The notes beneath the pieces were generated by a model that saw nothing but the letters and a program-made list of their open reading frames with translations, had not been told where the DNA came from and made no database searches. Of a DNA stretch of 54,517 bases, positions 43,458 through 51,957 are shown in pieces. Position numbers and translations under genes: made by a program. Position 1 is the stretch's first letter, and each line of letters opens with the position of its first letter. Origin of the DNA: Chersky-840 sp035532735 (GTDB lineage Bacteria > Actinomycetota > Acidimicrobiia > Acidimicrobiales > UBA8190); NCBI GenBank assembly GCA_035532735.1, contig DATKQM010000011.1, forward strand, positions 1 to 54,517, read 5' to 3'.

Positions 43458-44660
43458 ATGGGCAGACGTCGACGACCCCCTGGCACTCCGACCGTCGTCT
43501 TCGTCGATGACGGCAAGTGGAATGCGTTTCACCAGCTGGCGCCGGGCCTCCGACGAGGCGGCGTCCGGACCGTCCGAGCAAGCACCGAGGGGCTGCGCAG
43601 GACACGCGTCAGTTCTCGGCTCCTCTTCGACCGGTACGCGGTGCTACCCCATGACCCGAGACCTGACGCGCTGACCGAAATCCTCGCCGGCGAGAACGTC
43701 GTAGACATCCAATTCACAGAGTCGTTGGCCGAGTTGGTAGGCGAGTGCACCGACCAGTTGCGGCCCCGGGTAGCCGAACAATTGGTCAGACGACTGGCGA
43801 TGGTCGACAAGGTCGTGGCGTCGAAGCTGTTCACCCAAGCAGGCGTGCGTACCCCCGCCATGATTCCGGTGGCCGAGATCACCGCTGAGGAGGCAGTGGA
43901 GAAGTTCGGGCTGCCGATCGTGGTGAAGGGATCGATCGGCTTCGGCGGCGAGGGTGTCGCCATCGCGCACGAGCTCGACGACCTCGTGGAGGCCATCGCC
44001 GATGACGGCGATGGTCCTGGTTGCCAGTTCTTCGAGCAGTTCGTGGTGGGGGAAAAGCTCGACTACGCCGCCGCGGTGGGCCCCACCGGGATCGAGCAGG
44101 AGCTCGCCTATCGCATCGTCCGGTGGAACCAACCGGTGGGCCGCGCCACCGAAGTCGAGACGATCGACGACCCCCAGCTCGTGGCGTTCGGGAGGAAGGT
44201 CCTCGAGGTCGTGGGCTGCACGGGACTGGCCAACATGGACGTGATCCGCGACGGGCAGGGGCTCGACTGGCTCATCGACTTCAACCCACGAGCGTTCGGT
44301 GGCTCGGGATGCTTCCGAGCCGCGGGCATCGACACGACCGAAGGGTATCTTCGGTCGATAGGGGAACATTCGACACCGATCGGGCGCATGACCCCCGCCG
44401 TCGGGATACACATCGAGGTGTTCCCGACGTGCCTGGAGGACGTGATCGAAAGCAGGAGCATCACGCGGACGGCCGCGGCGTTCATGCGTAAGTCGTTTCC
44501 TTATCTCCGATGGATGGGCTGGCGGTACTGGCTCTCAGAGGCCTTCTTTACCGCCGACACCCTGCGCATCGTCCGAAAGGAGGCGAAGGCTCGTTCAGCC
44601 GCGGCGGTGGCGCCCTCGACGACGGCCGCCACGGCCATCCCGGAGGTGCCCACCCGGTAG
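43458..44660 (+). CDS. ATP-grasp domain ligase
   Basis: 400 aa from the ATG at 43458 (AAGGG upstream; the GTG just before is an alternative). The N-terminal part has TVVFVDDGKWNAFHQL. The ATP-grasp core shows LAMVDKVVASKLFTQAGVRTPAMI, GLPIVVKGSIGFGGEGVAIAH (the phosphate-binding loop), EQFVVGEKLDYAAAV and, for Mg2+, MDVIRDGQGLDWLIDFNPRAFGGSG. Such ATP-grasp proteins form carbon-nitrogen or carbon-sulfur bonds with an acyl phosphate intermediate. In glycan loci they often make amino-acid or amide decorations. Its amine partner may be the FemAB-like protein next door, which is inference. Confidence 0.85.
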   Translation: MGRRRRPPGTPTVVFVDDGKWNAFHQLAPGLRRGGVRTVRASTEGLRRTRVSSRLLFDRYAVLPHDPRPDALTEILAGENVVDIQFTESLAELVGECTDQLRPRVAEQLVRRLAMVDKVVASKLFTQAGVRTPAMIPVAEITAEEAVEKFGLPIVVKGSIGFGGEGVAIAHELDDLVEAIADDGDGPGCQFFEQFVVGEKLDYAAAVGPTGIEQELAYRIVRWNQPVGRATEVETIDDPQLVAFGRKVLEVVGCTGLANMDVIRDGQGLDWLIDFNPRAFGGSGCFRAAGIDTTEGYLRSIGEHSTPIGRMTPAVGIHIEVFPTCLEDVIESRSITRTAAAFMRKSFPYLRWMGWRYWLSEAFFTADTLRIVRKEAKARSAAAVAPSTTAATAIPEVPTR

Positions 44661-44673
44661 GTACGATGCAGCT

Positions 44674-45642
44674 GTGCGGGTCGCGTACTTCGTCACGTCG
44701 TACCGCCCGCCTCGCCAGCTTCTCCGGCTCCTCGCCACGCTTCGCCGGGCGCAACCCGAGTCCCCTTTGGTGGTCCACCATGACCGCTTCAGATCCGATT
44801 GGGACTCGGAGATCGTCGCACCAGTCGGGGGGGTGGACGTCCTGGCGAGCCCCGCCCCGGTGTCGTGGGGTGACTTCTCCATCGTCGACATCACCTGGAC
44901 GAGCCTGTCGTGGATGGTGGAGCACCGGGTCTTCGACTGGGTGGTGTTCCTCTCCGAACAGGACTATCCGATCGCCCCGGTCATCAGGCTCGAAGAGCGG
45001 CTGGAGAGGTCCGGCGCCGACGCCTTCGTCGAGGCAAGGCCGATCCACCTCATCGAGGATGCCGTGCTCCGCATGGAATGCGATCGGCGCTACAACTATC
45101 GGTACCGCAACCTGCCTCGCCTCGGCGTCATGGCACGGCTCCCGCCGAGGCTCCGTCGGCCCGTCGCGGACGTCGCCCACTACCTCAACTTCGTCCTCTA
45201 CAAGCTGCAGCGCAAGATCACGGTGTACCGCTACCCCGACCCGCTGCCCATGCGGGTGGGGGTCAGACCGGCACGGTCGCCGTTCTCACCCGGATTCCCG
45301 ATCTGGTACGGATCACAATGGATGGCGCTGTCGCGCCGCGCCGCGGAAACAGTCGTCGAATTCGTCGGTGAGCACCCGGACTATGTCCGTCACTACGCGC
45401 GAACCGTGATCCCAGACGAGTCTGCGACCTCCACGATCGTGTGCAACGATCCACGGCTCCGGGTGCGCAACGAGGAGCTCCATCACGTTCGCTTCACCTC
45501 AGTCGACGGACACCCCGACGTCTTCGGTCTCGACGACCTGACCGAGCTCATCGACTCGGGCCGGTTCTTCGCCCGGAAATTCGACATCGACACCGACTCG
45601 GCGGTGCTCGACGCCCTCGACGAGCACGTATTCGGTAGCTGA
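44674..45642 (+). CDS. GT14-like (core-2/I-branching) glycosyltransferase
   Basis: 322 aa from a GTG at 44674. It starts RVAYFVTSYRPPRQLLRLLATLRRAQP, then VSWGDFSIVDITWTSLSWM and FDWVVFLSEQDYPIAP, which is the GT14 hallmark (family LSGQDFPI with Asp in the acceptor site). The C-terminal part has GSQWMALSRRA and VIPDESATSTIVCNDP, like the GSxWxxL and PDE region of GT14. Eukaryotic and bacterial members transfer beta-1,6-N-acetylglucosamine. There is no membrane segment. It is 13 bases downstream of the ATP-grasp gene, so co-transcribed. It could add GlcNAc branches later deacetylated by PIG-L. Confidence 0.85.
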   Translation: MRVAYFVTSYRPPRQLLRLLATLRRAQPESPLVVHHDRFRSDWDSEIVAPVGGVDVLASPAPVSWGDFSIVDITWTSLSWMVEHRVFDWVVFLSEQDYPIAPVIRLEERLERSGADAFVEARPIHLIEDAVLRMECDRRYNYRYRNLPRLGVMARLPPRLRRPVADVAHYLNFVLYKLQRKITVYRYPDPLPMRVGVRPARSPFSPGFPIWYGSQWMALSRRAAETVVEFVGEHPDYVRHYARTVIPDESATSTIVCNDPRLRVRNEELHHVRFTSVDGHPDVFGLDDLTELIDSGRFFARKFDIDTDSAVLDALDEHVFGS

Positions 45643-45667
45643 ACCAACCTCGAGCCGCCCTGTCGTC

Positions 45668-46783
45668 TCAGACTCGGACCTCCGCGTACAAGGCCTCGAA
45701 GTGGGCCGCCATCGTCGTTGCGGTGAACTCTTGGAGCGCAAGGGCCCGGCACCGACCCGCCATCGCTTCTCGTAACCTGACGTCTTCCGCCATGCGCTGG
45801 AGCGCCCGGGCCAGCGCGTCGGCCTCGTGGGGCGGCACGAGCATGCCCGTGTCACCCTCGACCACGATCTCGGGGATTCCCCCCACGTGCGATGCGACAA
45901 CCGGCATCCCCGCCAGCATCGCCTCCACGATGACCAGAGGGAATCCTTCGGTGAACGAAGGCATGGCCAGGACGTCGAAGGCCCACGTCGCGGTCCAGGG
46001 GGGGTCGACCCATCCCGCGAAGTCCACCCTGTCAACCAGCCCGAGCTTGTCGACGAGCCTCTCCAAGCGGGTGCGCTCAGGGCCGTCGCCCACCAAGACG
46101 AGATGGCTCCGGGGGAGCCGGGCCATGGCTTCGATGAGCACTCCGAGGCCCTTCTCCGGCGACAGCCGCCCGACCGCCCCGATGTGGAGCGTGCCCGGAG
46201 GACTCGGTGGCGGCGAGGGCGGAAGCTCGCGGGGCACCGGCATGCCGTTGTGGATGACACGCATCGATCCCGGCTTCATGTGCAGCATCGGCTCGACGTG
46301 GCGAGCCGAGTCGCGCGACACACAGACATAGGCCTTGATCCGACGGGCCACTGGCCGAACGAGCCATTGTTGGCGCTTTCGCCACGGCTCCGAGCGGCCG
46401 TGCAGCACGGCGACCATCGGAGTGCGCGTAACGGCTCCGGCGAGGGTGCCGTACTGCGAGGTCCATGGATTGTCCAGATTGACGTGGAGAATGTCGGGAC
46501 GAAGCTCGCGCATGGCCCGGACGTGCTCGGCGATGGCACGGATGTCGAACTTGCTTCGGACCGGTGAGAGAACCCTGATCTTGGCTCCCGGCCGGGAGGC
46601 GGCCACCCAACGGACCATGTCCTCGGATGTGCCCACCACGGTGACATCGAAGGCGGGGTCGAGTGCACCGAGCAGAACCGCCAGGCTGGCCGAAGAGCCT
46701 CCTTGGGACTGGGCGTCGAAGTAGCACGCCAGACGAAGAGGACGGCGCGACGCCCGCGCCTCGTCGCTCGGTTGAGGGTCCAT
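45668..46783 (-). CDS. GT4-family glycosyltransferase
   Basis: 371 aa from the ATG at 46783; GTG at 46789 is the alternative, the ribosome site is weak. GT-B landmarks: LACYFDAQSQGGSSASLAV, ILHVNLDNPWTSQYG, VCVSRDSARHV, VIHNGMPVPRELP, GAVGRLSPEKGLGVLIEAM, LVLVGDGPERTRL and MPSFTEGFPLVIVEAMLAGMPVVASHVGGIPEIV, with the EX7E site. It is a retaining GT4. It is convergent with the GT14 gene (25-base gap) and divergent from the GT2 gene, so it stands alone in a plus-strand series. Substrate unknown. Confidence 0.9.
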   Translation of the reverse strand: MDPQPSDEARASRRPLRLACYFDAQSQGGSSASLAVLLGALDPAFDVTVVGTSEDMVRWVAASRPGAKIRVLSPVRSKFDIRAIAEHVRAMRELRPDILHVNLDNPWTSQYGTLAGAVTRTPMVAVLHGRSEPWRKRQQWLVRPVARRIKAYVCVSRDSARHVEPMLHMKPGSMRVIHNGMPVPRELPPSPPPSPPGTLHIGAVGRLSPEKGLGVLIEAMARLPRSHLVLVGDGPERTRLERLVDKLGLVDRVDFAGWVDPPWTATWAFDVLAMPSFTEGFPLVIVEAMLAGMPVVASHVGGIPEIVVEGDTGMLVPPHEADALARALQRMAEDVRLREAMAGRCRALALQEFTATTMAAHFEALYAEVRV

Positions 46784-46876
46784 CGACACGGACAAGCAGG
46801 TTACCCGCCGGCATCGTCGACTCAACGACCGTCGAAATGGGCCTCGAGCAGCAAAGTTCTGTGGGAAACTGGGGAC

Positions 46877-47845
46877 ATGTCCGACACGGTTCCGGCAGTG
46901 TCGGTGTGCATGCCGATGTCGCGTGACGCCACGGTTGTGCGCCGAGCACTCCAGAGCGTGCTGACGCAGGACTTCGACGACTTCGAAGTCCTGATCGGCG
47001 ACGAGACGGGAGCCGGGGAGCCCGCCGTGGCCGAAGCAGCCGACCCTCGCGTGATCTACCGCCGGAACCCGGTGCGTTTGGGATTCTCGAAGAACCACGT
47101 CGCCCTTCTCGATCGGGCCGCGGGGCGCTATATGACCGTCCTTCACGACGATGACTGGTGGGAGCCCACGTACCTGTCGTCTCTGGTCGCTGTGCTCGAC
47201 GCTGACCCCGAGGTCGGTCTGGCCTGCTGCGCCACGGTTTTGGACGACGAACGCGGCCGCACGTCACCGTGGCCGTTCCCGCTCAGTGCCGGCCGACACG
47301 ACGGCGTTCTCGAGACGCTGCTGCGTGAGGATTGGTTTCTTCTGCTCAATGCCACGATGTGGCGCCGGGAAGTGTGGGCAGGACCGGCGCGCCAGTGGTC
47401 CGAACTCTGCTGTGCCGATCTGCAGCTGTTCCTGTCCGCGGCCGACGCGGGCTGGGCCTTGTATTACCTACCCACTCCTCTCGCTCACTGGGCACAGCAC
47501 CGCGGCCAGTCCGGTGCCGAGCGAGGACCGGACCACGGGCTGGGGGTGGCAGACGACGTCCTCGCGTTTTGGGACGGGTGGCTCGAAGGACGACCTGTGC
47601 CACAGGCCGTGCTCTCCAACGGGCCTCGGGCGCGCTGGCGCCTCCGGCAAGCCCGGGCCCTTCTCTTGGCGGGACGCACCGGTGAGGCGCGGATCGCGAT
47701 CAAAGGCGCCTTGGCACTTGCTCGGGGGTCCGACCTCGCCCGAACCGAACTTCCCAGATTGCGCCGTCTGTCGTTCGCCTCGCATCTTCCGCCTTTCGCC
47801 GTTCGAACCGTCGTGGGCCTCAAGCGGGTGGCATGGCGCAACTGA
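46877..47845 (+). CDS. GT2-family glycosyltransferase
   Basis: 322 aa from the ATG at 46877, preceded by GGGGAC; the frame is open back to 46703 but antisense to the GT4 start. The GT-A domain shows VSVCMPMSRDATVVRRALQSVLTQDFDDFEVLIGDE, NHVALLDRAAGRYMTVLHDDDWWEP (the DxD motif) and a C-terminal helical part rich in Ala/Arg. It is an inverting GT2 using a UDP- or dTDP-sugar in the cytoplasm. Its stop overlaps the start of a 40-codon frame, after which the flippase begins. It belongs to the plus-strand series running to the PIG-L and nucleotidyltransferase genes. Confidence 0.9.
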   Translation: MSDTVPAVSVCMPMSRDATVVRRALQSVLTQDFDDFEVLIGDETGAGEPAVAEAADPRVIYRRNPVRLGFSKNHVALLDRAAGRYMTVLHDDDWWEPTYLSSLVAVLDADPEVGLACCATVLDDERGRTSPWPFPLSAGRHDGVLETLLREDWFLLLNATMWRREVWAGPARQWSELCCADLQLFLSAADAGWALYYLPTPLAHWAQHRGQSGAERGPDHGLGVADDVLAFWDGWLEGRPVPQAVLSNGPRARWRLRQARALLLAGRTGEARIAIKGALALARGSDLARTELPRLRRLSFASHLPPFAVRTVVGLKRVAWRN

Positions 47846-47967
47846 TGAAAATGGCAAGTCACCAGATCATGGCCCGCGAGCAGAGCGTTCGACCACTCTC
47901 TGGTACGAAGCACGTAGGGTGGTGCGTCATGCGCCTCGCGGTGGTGAACGCGCTGACGCCGGCGTGA
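47845..47967 (+). CDS. Candidate 40-aa small protein or leader peptide
   Basis: 41 codons including stop. Its ATG overlaps the GT2 stop by one base (TGATG), and its TGA overlaps the GTG of the flippase gene (GTGA), so it is placed exactly like a third gene in a translationally coupled operon. It starts MKMASHQIMA, ends LAVVNALTPA and has no clear signal peptide or membrane segment. An internal ATG with AGGG before it gives a 12-residue version. No family is recognised; it may only serve to couple translation of the flippase to the upstream genes. Real or not, the junctions are unusually tidy. Confidence 0.35.
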   Translation: MKMASHQIMAREQSVRPLSGTKHVGWCVMRLAVVNALTPA

Positions 47968-49613
47968 CGACCCCATCGGGACCCAGCGGCGACAAGGCCG
48001 ACCGGACCCGACAGCCCGACAAGGTCCGGGGGGAGCCTGCCGCGACCAGCGCCCTTCCGGTTCGCTTCGGCCGCAACGTCTTCATGAATTACGCGGCTCA
48101 GGGGCTGACCGCCCTCTCGGCCTTGGTACTCACGCCAATTCTCCTGCACCACCTGGGTAAGACCACCTACGGCTTGTGGGTTGTGGCCAGCGGAGCGGTC
48201 ATCTACCTGGAGCTGTTCGAGCTGGGATTCGGCGGGGCGACCACCAAACTGATCGCCGAGGACGCCACGGTTCGACCGGACCAGGCGTTGCGGACACTCA
48301 ACACGACCTTCTTCGTTCTCGTCCCCCTCGGTGTGATAGCGCTGCTCTTCGGCGGCGGTTTGTCGTTCGCGCTGCCGCACATCATCCATGTGGCAGCGAA
48401 CCAGCACAACGAGGTCATCGTCGTCGTAGCCGTCTTGGCGTTGGCTCTGGCCGTCTCGATCCCTGGAGACACATTCGGGGGGGCGCTGGTAGGCCATCAG
48501 CGCTACGACATGGCGGCTGCCTCAAACGCGTCAATGACACTCTTCACGGCAGTTGCGAGTATCGCGGTGGTGGTGTCCGGGGGCGGGATCGTGGCACTGG
48601 CCGTGACGACCAGCGCCATCTCCATCTTCTTCCATCTGGTGCGCCTGGTCATGGTCAAGCACATCATGCCGGAGGCACGCATCAGTCCCCGTCTGGTCGA
48701 TCGCGAACAACGACGCCAGGCCCTTCACCTTTCAGGGTGGTTCCTGCTCCAGGCGGTACTCGCCGCGATCTACGCCACGGGAGACGTGATGATCGTGGGC
48801 ATCGTCCTCGGACTGCGCGACGCTGCCATCTACGCGTTGGGCTCGAAACTGGCGGGGGCGGCGATCGCGGGCCTTGATTCGATGGCCCAGGTGTTCTTCC
48901 CCTATGCATCTGCCGCGGCGCGCAACCGCGAGCCAGGAGCACTGGCCGAGATCGCCGTCGATGGGACGCGCGTCACCTTGGTGGCCGGCCTCATGACCTC
49001 GTTGGTGTTCATCATCCTGGCCTCGCCGGGGATGCTCGCTTGGGTGGGACCGGGGTACGGGACGTCGGCCCACGTCCTGATGGTGCTGGGTGCCAGTACG
49101 GCGCTGGCTTCGCCGGTCCGAGCACTGTCCAACATCATGATCGGCTCGGGAAAACTGCCCTTGATGTGTGCCATCAGGAGTGTGGAGGTGACGGTCAACA
49201 TCGTGCTTTCGGTCACTGTCGCCCTCGCCATCGGCCCTGTGGGGGTCGCCGTCGGCACCCTGGGGGGAATCCTCCTGGTCCGCCTCCCGGGCTACCTCGT
49301 AGCTGGTTGCCGCTCCACCGGGATATCCGTCTCGACGTTCCTATGGCGGGCCGTGGTCCCGAACATCCTTCCGGCGTTGGCCTGCACCGCAGTGCTCCTG
49401 GGCCTTCGCAGGATCGCCATTCGGTCCATCGCATGGCTTGTGTTCGAAGCCGCCGCGGGGTGCACGACCTACCTCGTGACGTACTTCGCCACCGGCGCAA
49501 GCCCAGGCGAGCGCCAGCGCGGCCTGGCCTTCATCACGCGTCCCCTCCCGGCCCGGTGGCGAGTGCCCTCGGTGACGGGATCCCCGGTCGCCACCCACGA
49601 CGATCCTCGCTAG
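47964..49613 (+). CDS. Wzx-type polysaccharide flippase (MOP superfamily)
   Basis: 549 aa from the GTG at 47964, which overlaps the small-frame stop; GTG at 47919/47922 are alternatives. A 35-residue charged N terminus precedes about thirteen hydrophobic segments. MNYAAQGLTALSALVLTPILLHHLGKTTYGLWVV is the polysaccharide_synt start motif and FGGALVGHQRYDMAA and ATGDVMIVGIVLGLRDAAIYAL are typical internal segments. It should move undecaprenyl-linked repeat units across the membrane. No polymerase or chain-length protein is seen in locus B, so it may serve the polymerase of locus A. Confidence 0.88.
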   Translation: MTTPSGPSGDKADRTRQPDKVRGEPAATSALPVRFGRNVFMNYAAQGLTALSALVLTPILLHHLGKTTYGLWVVASGAVIYLELFELGFGGATTKLIAEDATVRPDQALRTLNTTFFVLVPLGVIALLFGGGLSFALPHIIHVAANQHNEVIVVVAVLALALAVSIPGDTFGGALVGHQRYDMAAASNASMTLFTAVASIAVVVSGGGIVALAVTTSAISIFFHLVRLVMVKHIMPEARISPRLVDREQRRQALHLSGWFLLQAVLAAIYATGDVMIVGIVLGLRDAAIYALGSKLAGAAIAGLDSMAQVFFPYASAAARNREPGALAEIAVDGTRVTLVAGLMTSLVFIILASPGMLAWVGPGYGTSAHVLMVLGASTALASPVRALSNIMIGSGKLPLMCAIRSVEVTVNIVLSVTVALAIGPVGVAVGTLGGILLVRLPGYLVAGCRSTGISVSTFLWRAVVPNILPALACTAVLLGLRRIAIRSIAWLVFEAAAGCTTYLVTYFATGASPGERQRGLAFITRPLPARWRVPSVTGSPVATHDDPR

Positions 49614-49670
49614 AAAACCAGCCTTCCATTGTCATAACACCGTCAGCCAGAGGCCGTAGCCTTGAGAGCC

Positions 49671-50474
49671 GTGACCGGGGAATCTTCGAACGCGGCCGAA
49701 CCGTGGCGAGAGCGGGTTTTGCGGCCCTTCAAACCGGTGTTGTCCCAGGTCGTGGGCGCCGCCATCGAGCGCACGGGCTCTGACGCCACCGAGGCGACAA
49801 GCCGGCGATCGTGCCTCGTTCTCGCTCCTCACCCCGATGACGAGACGCTCGGTTGCGGGACCACGATCATGCGACGAGTCGATGCCTCGACTCCCGTGCA
49901 TGTGGTCGTGGTGACCGACGGCGGCACCTGGCCGCCGGGCAGGGACCGAGCCCAGAACATCGCCACGCGTGACGCCGAGCTGCGCGTTGCTTGTTCGCTC
50001 CTCAGCCTGCCCGCCGAGAGCGTGACTCACCTGGACTTTCCCGAACAAGAACTGCACCTGGCGGGAGACGGGTTGGTGGACGCTGTTGCCGATGCCGTCC
50101 GCGCCTGGAAGCCGGAGGAGGTTCTGACCACGTCGGAAGCCGACCCCCACCCCGACCATGCCGCGTTGGGGGTGGCGACACGGCGAGCCCTCGCAGGATC
50201 CGGGCTCCGCCTCCTGGCGTACCCGGTGTGGCAGTGGGACCACCCGCGATCATGGGTTCGTACCTGGCAGGCCTCGTCCCGTCCCGAGCTCGTGCGGACC
50301 ACCGGCTATGTCGAGCGCAAACGTGCCGCGTTCGCTGTCTACGGGTCGCAGTTGTCGTCGGACGCCGGTGGTGAGCTCACGGGGGGCTACGGGCTCGGCC
50401 CCCGGTTCCTAAGCCGGTTTCTCGGTGCCCATGAGATGTTCTTCCCCGTCCCGCATGCACTGTCGGCCCGGTGA
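49671..50474 (+). CDS. PIG-L family deacetylase
   Basis: 267 aa; GTG at 49671 with GAGAG four bases before it. The metal site is PHPDDE (53-58) followed by the distal HPDH in ADPHPDHAALG. VHVVVVTDGGTWPPGRDRAQNIATRDAELRVACSLL is the PIG-L/LmbE core. Family members remove acetyl from N-acetylglucosamine on lipids, mycothiol or glycan precursors. The stop overlaps the next gene's GTG (GTGA), so it is coupled to the nucleotidyltransferase. It may act on a GlcNAc residue put in place by the GT14-like enzyme. Confidence 0.88.
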   Translation: MTGESSNAAEPWRERVLRPFKPVLSQVVGAAIERTGSDATEATSRRSCLVLAPHPDDETLGCGTTIMRRVDASTPVHVVVVTDGGTWPPGRDRAQNIATRDAELRVACSLLSLPAESVTHLDFPEQELHLAGDGLVDAVADAVRAWKPEEVLTTSEADPHPDHAALGVATRRALAGSGLRLLAYPVWQWDHPRSWVRTWQASSRPELVRTTGYVERKRAAFAVYGSQLSSDAGGELTGGYGLGPRFLSRFLGAHEMFFPVPHALSAR

Positions 50475-51208
50475 CGGGCCGAAGCGCCTTCAAGAGGCCG
50501 GCTCGAGCGCTCTACGGATTCGTCAGGAACCATCGCGCCCTGTGGGTGCCGGCGGGCACGCTGAGCCGGAAGGTTGCGTCGTTATCGCCATCCTCGCCAC
50601 TCGGTTTGCTCCTGGGACCTCTCAGGGACCGCCTCCGAGGCACCATGAAGGCCACCGACGTGCTCGGTGTGCTCGGCGCCCTCGAAGCGCAGGAGGTGCC
50701 GCATTACGTGGCCGGGGGATGGGGGGTGGACGCCCTCCTCGGAAGGCAGAGCCGTTCCCACGACGATCTCGACGTCGCCATCGATGATTACGAGAACGAG
50801 GCGAAGCGGGCTATCGACGCACTCGAGCCGCTCGGATTCCGACTCGTCTCGGCGACGGAACAACGCGCCTGGATGCCAAGATTGTCGATCCTCGACGATG
50901 GCGCGGGGCACCGGGTGGAACTCGTCAGTCTCGACTGGAGAATCTTGGCCCGCGAGTTCGGGCAATCCGGATCCGACGGGTCGGCGCACGAGGCATTCGA
51001 GCATCTCGTCTACACCGAGGGCACGCTGGGCGGTCAACGGGTCCCGTGCCTCTCCGCTGAAGTACAGCTGCTCTACCACATCGGATTCGAGCTCAGCCCG
51101 ACGCTCCAACACGACGTGTCGCTGCTCCGCGACGAGTTGGGGGCGTCACTCCCGGACCCACATGAGCAGCCGCAGGTCCTAAAGCACCCGGATGCCGACA
51201 GCGCCTAG
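50471..51208 (+). CDS. Aminoglycoside-nucleotidyltransferase-like protein
   Basis: 245 aa; GTG overlaps the PIG-L stop. The first ~65 residues are a basic helical region (RPARALYGFVRNHRALW). The NTase fold has GGWGVDALLGRQ (82-93), the metal carboxylates in DDLDV (Asp99 and Asp101) and a third acidic residue in HRVELVSLDW. This is the pattern of ANT(2'')/LinB-type enzymes, which attach a nucleotide monophosphate to a hydroxyl of aminoglycosides or lincosamides. Either a resistance protein or a glycan modifier is possible; the PIG-L coupling favours the latter. It is a paralogue of 51958-52707. Confidence 0.78.
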   Translation: MTGRSAFKRPARALYGFVRNHRALWVPAGTLSRKVASLSPSSPLGLLLGPLRDRLRGTMKATDVLGVLGALEAQEVPHYVAGGWGVDALLGRQSRSHDDLDVAIDDYENEAKRAIDALEPLGFRLVSATEQRAWMPRLSILDDGAGHRVELVSLDWRILAREFGQSGSDGSAHEAFEHLVYTEGTLGGQRVPCLSAEVQLLYHIGFELSPTLQHDVSLLRDELGASLPDPHEQPQVLKHPDADSA

Positions 51209-51265
51209 CTGTCCCGGGCACCACGCGACGTCGCCATCACGAGGGTTGGGAACAGACCTCGTAAC

Positions 51266-51817
51266 ATGGCGTCCATCGGAGAACTAGGTACACCACGCGA
51301 AAGCGCCCTGCTCGTCCCCGTGAAGGCTGCCGAAGGGACCGTCGACCCTCTGCGCCAGAAGCTCGATCCCTCGTCGGGATTGGGGATGCCCGCGCACATC
51401 ACCGTCCTCTATCCGTTCGCACCTCCGGTATCGATCACCGAGTCCTTCGCGCAACGACTCGGTGACCTCTTCGGGCGGGCCAAACCCTTCGACTTCTCAC
51501 TCTCGGAGATCGGGTGGTTCGACAAGAGGGTGATGTATCTGACACCCACTCCAGGGGCCCCTTTCGTGGATCTCACGGCTCGCATTGCCGCCGAGTTCCC
51601 CGAGTACCCTCCCTACGGCGGGAGGTTCGACGAGATCATTCCCCACCTCACGATAGGCGAGGGTGCTCGACCGGGCCGCATGCGCCGAGCCGGACACCGA
51701 CTCGAGTCGCTGCTGCCCATCAGCGCGGTGGCTTCGGAAGTTTGGCTCATGGCTCCCGAACCATCCGGACGGTGGGGAGTACGACAGCGGTTCACGCTAG
51801 GCAGGAGCCACCTGTAA
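51266..51817 (+). CDS. 2H phosphoesterase superfamily protein (2'-5' RNA ligase-like)
   Basis: 183 aa, ATG at 51266 with a weak ribosome site. Both HxTx motifs are present: AHITVLYPF (His44) and PHLTIGEG (His127), the catalytic pair of 2H phosphoesterases. It is a distant relative of thpR in this window: the spacing is shorter and the first helix differs. Superfamily members open cyclic phosphates or cut 2'-5' oligonucleotides. It lies between two nucleotidyltransferase paralogues, which suggests that it removes or processes the nucleotide linkage they make. That role is inference. Confidence 0.82.
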   Translation: MASIGELGTPRESALLVPVKAAEGTVDPLRQKLDPSSGLGMPAHITVLYPFAPPVSITESFAQRLGDLFGRAKPFDFSLSEIGWFDKRVMYLTPTPGAPFVDLTARIAAEFPEYPPYGGRFDEIIPHLTIGEGARPGRMRRAGHRLESLLPISAVASEVWLMAPEPSGRWGVRQRFTLGRSHL

Positions 51818-51903
51818 CCCTATAAGCAGCTTCGCCCACGGCGCCCCCGGCTCGGACACCTCGATTTTGCCAAGACTTCCGGGCCTAAATGAGGGCGGGC
51901 TCA

Positions 51904-51909
51904 TATACT
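51904..51909 (+). promoter_or_regulatory. Possible -10 element before the second nucleotidyltransferase
   Basis: TATACT is found 48 bases before the ATG, in a small low-G+C island inside the 140-base gap after the 2H phosphoesterase gene. No clear -35 box at the right spacing was seen. It suggests that the second nucleotidyltransferase may have its own promoter. Confidence 0.25.
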
Positions 51910-51957
51910 GGCTGCGGGGGAACCCGACGATTTCGTGTCGATGAAGGAGGGGAATTC

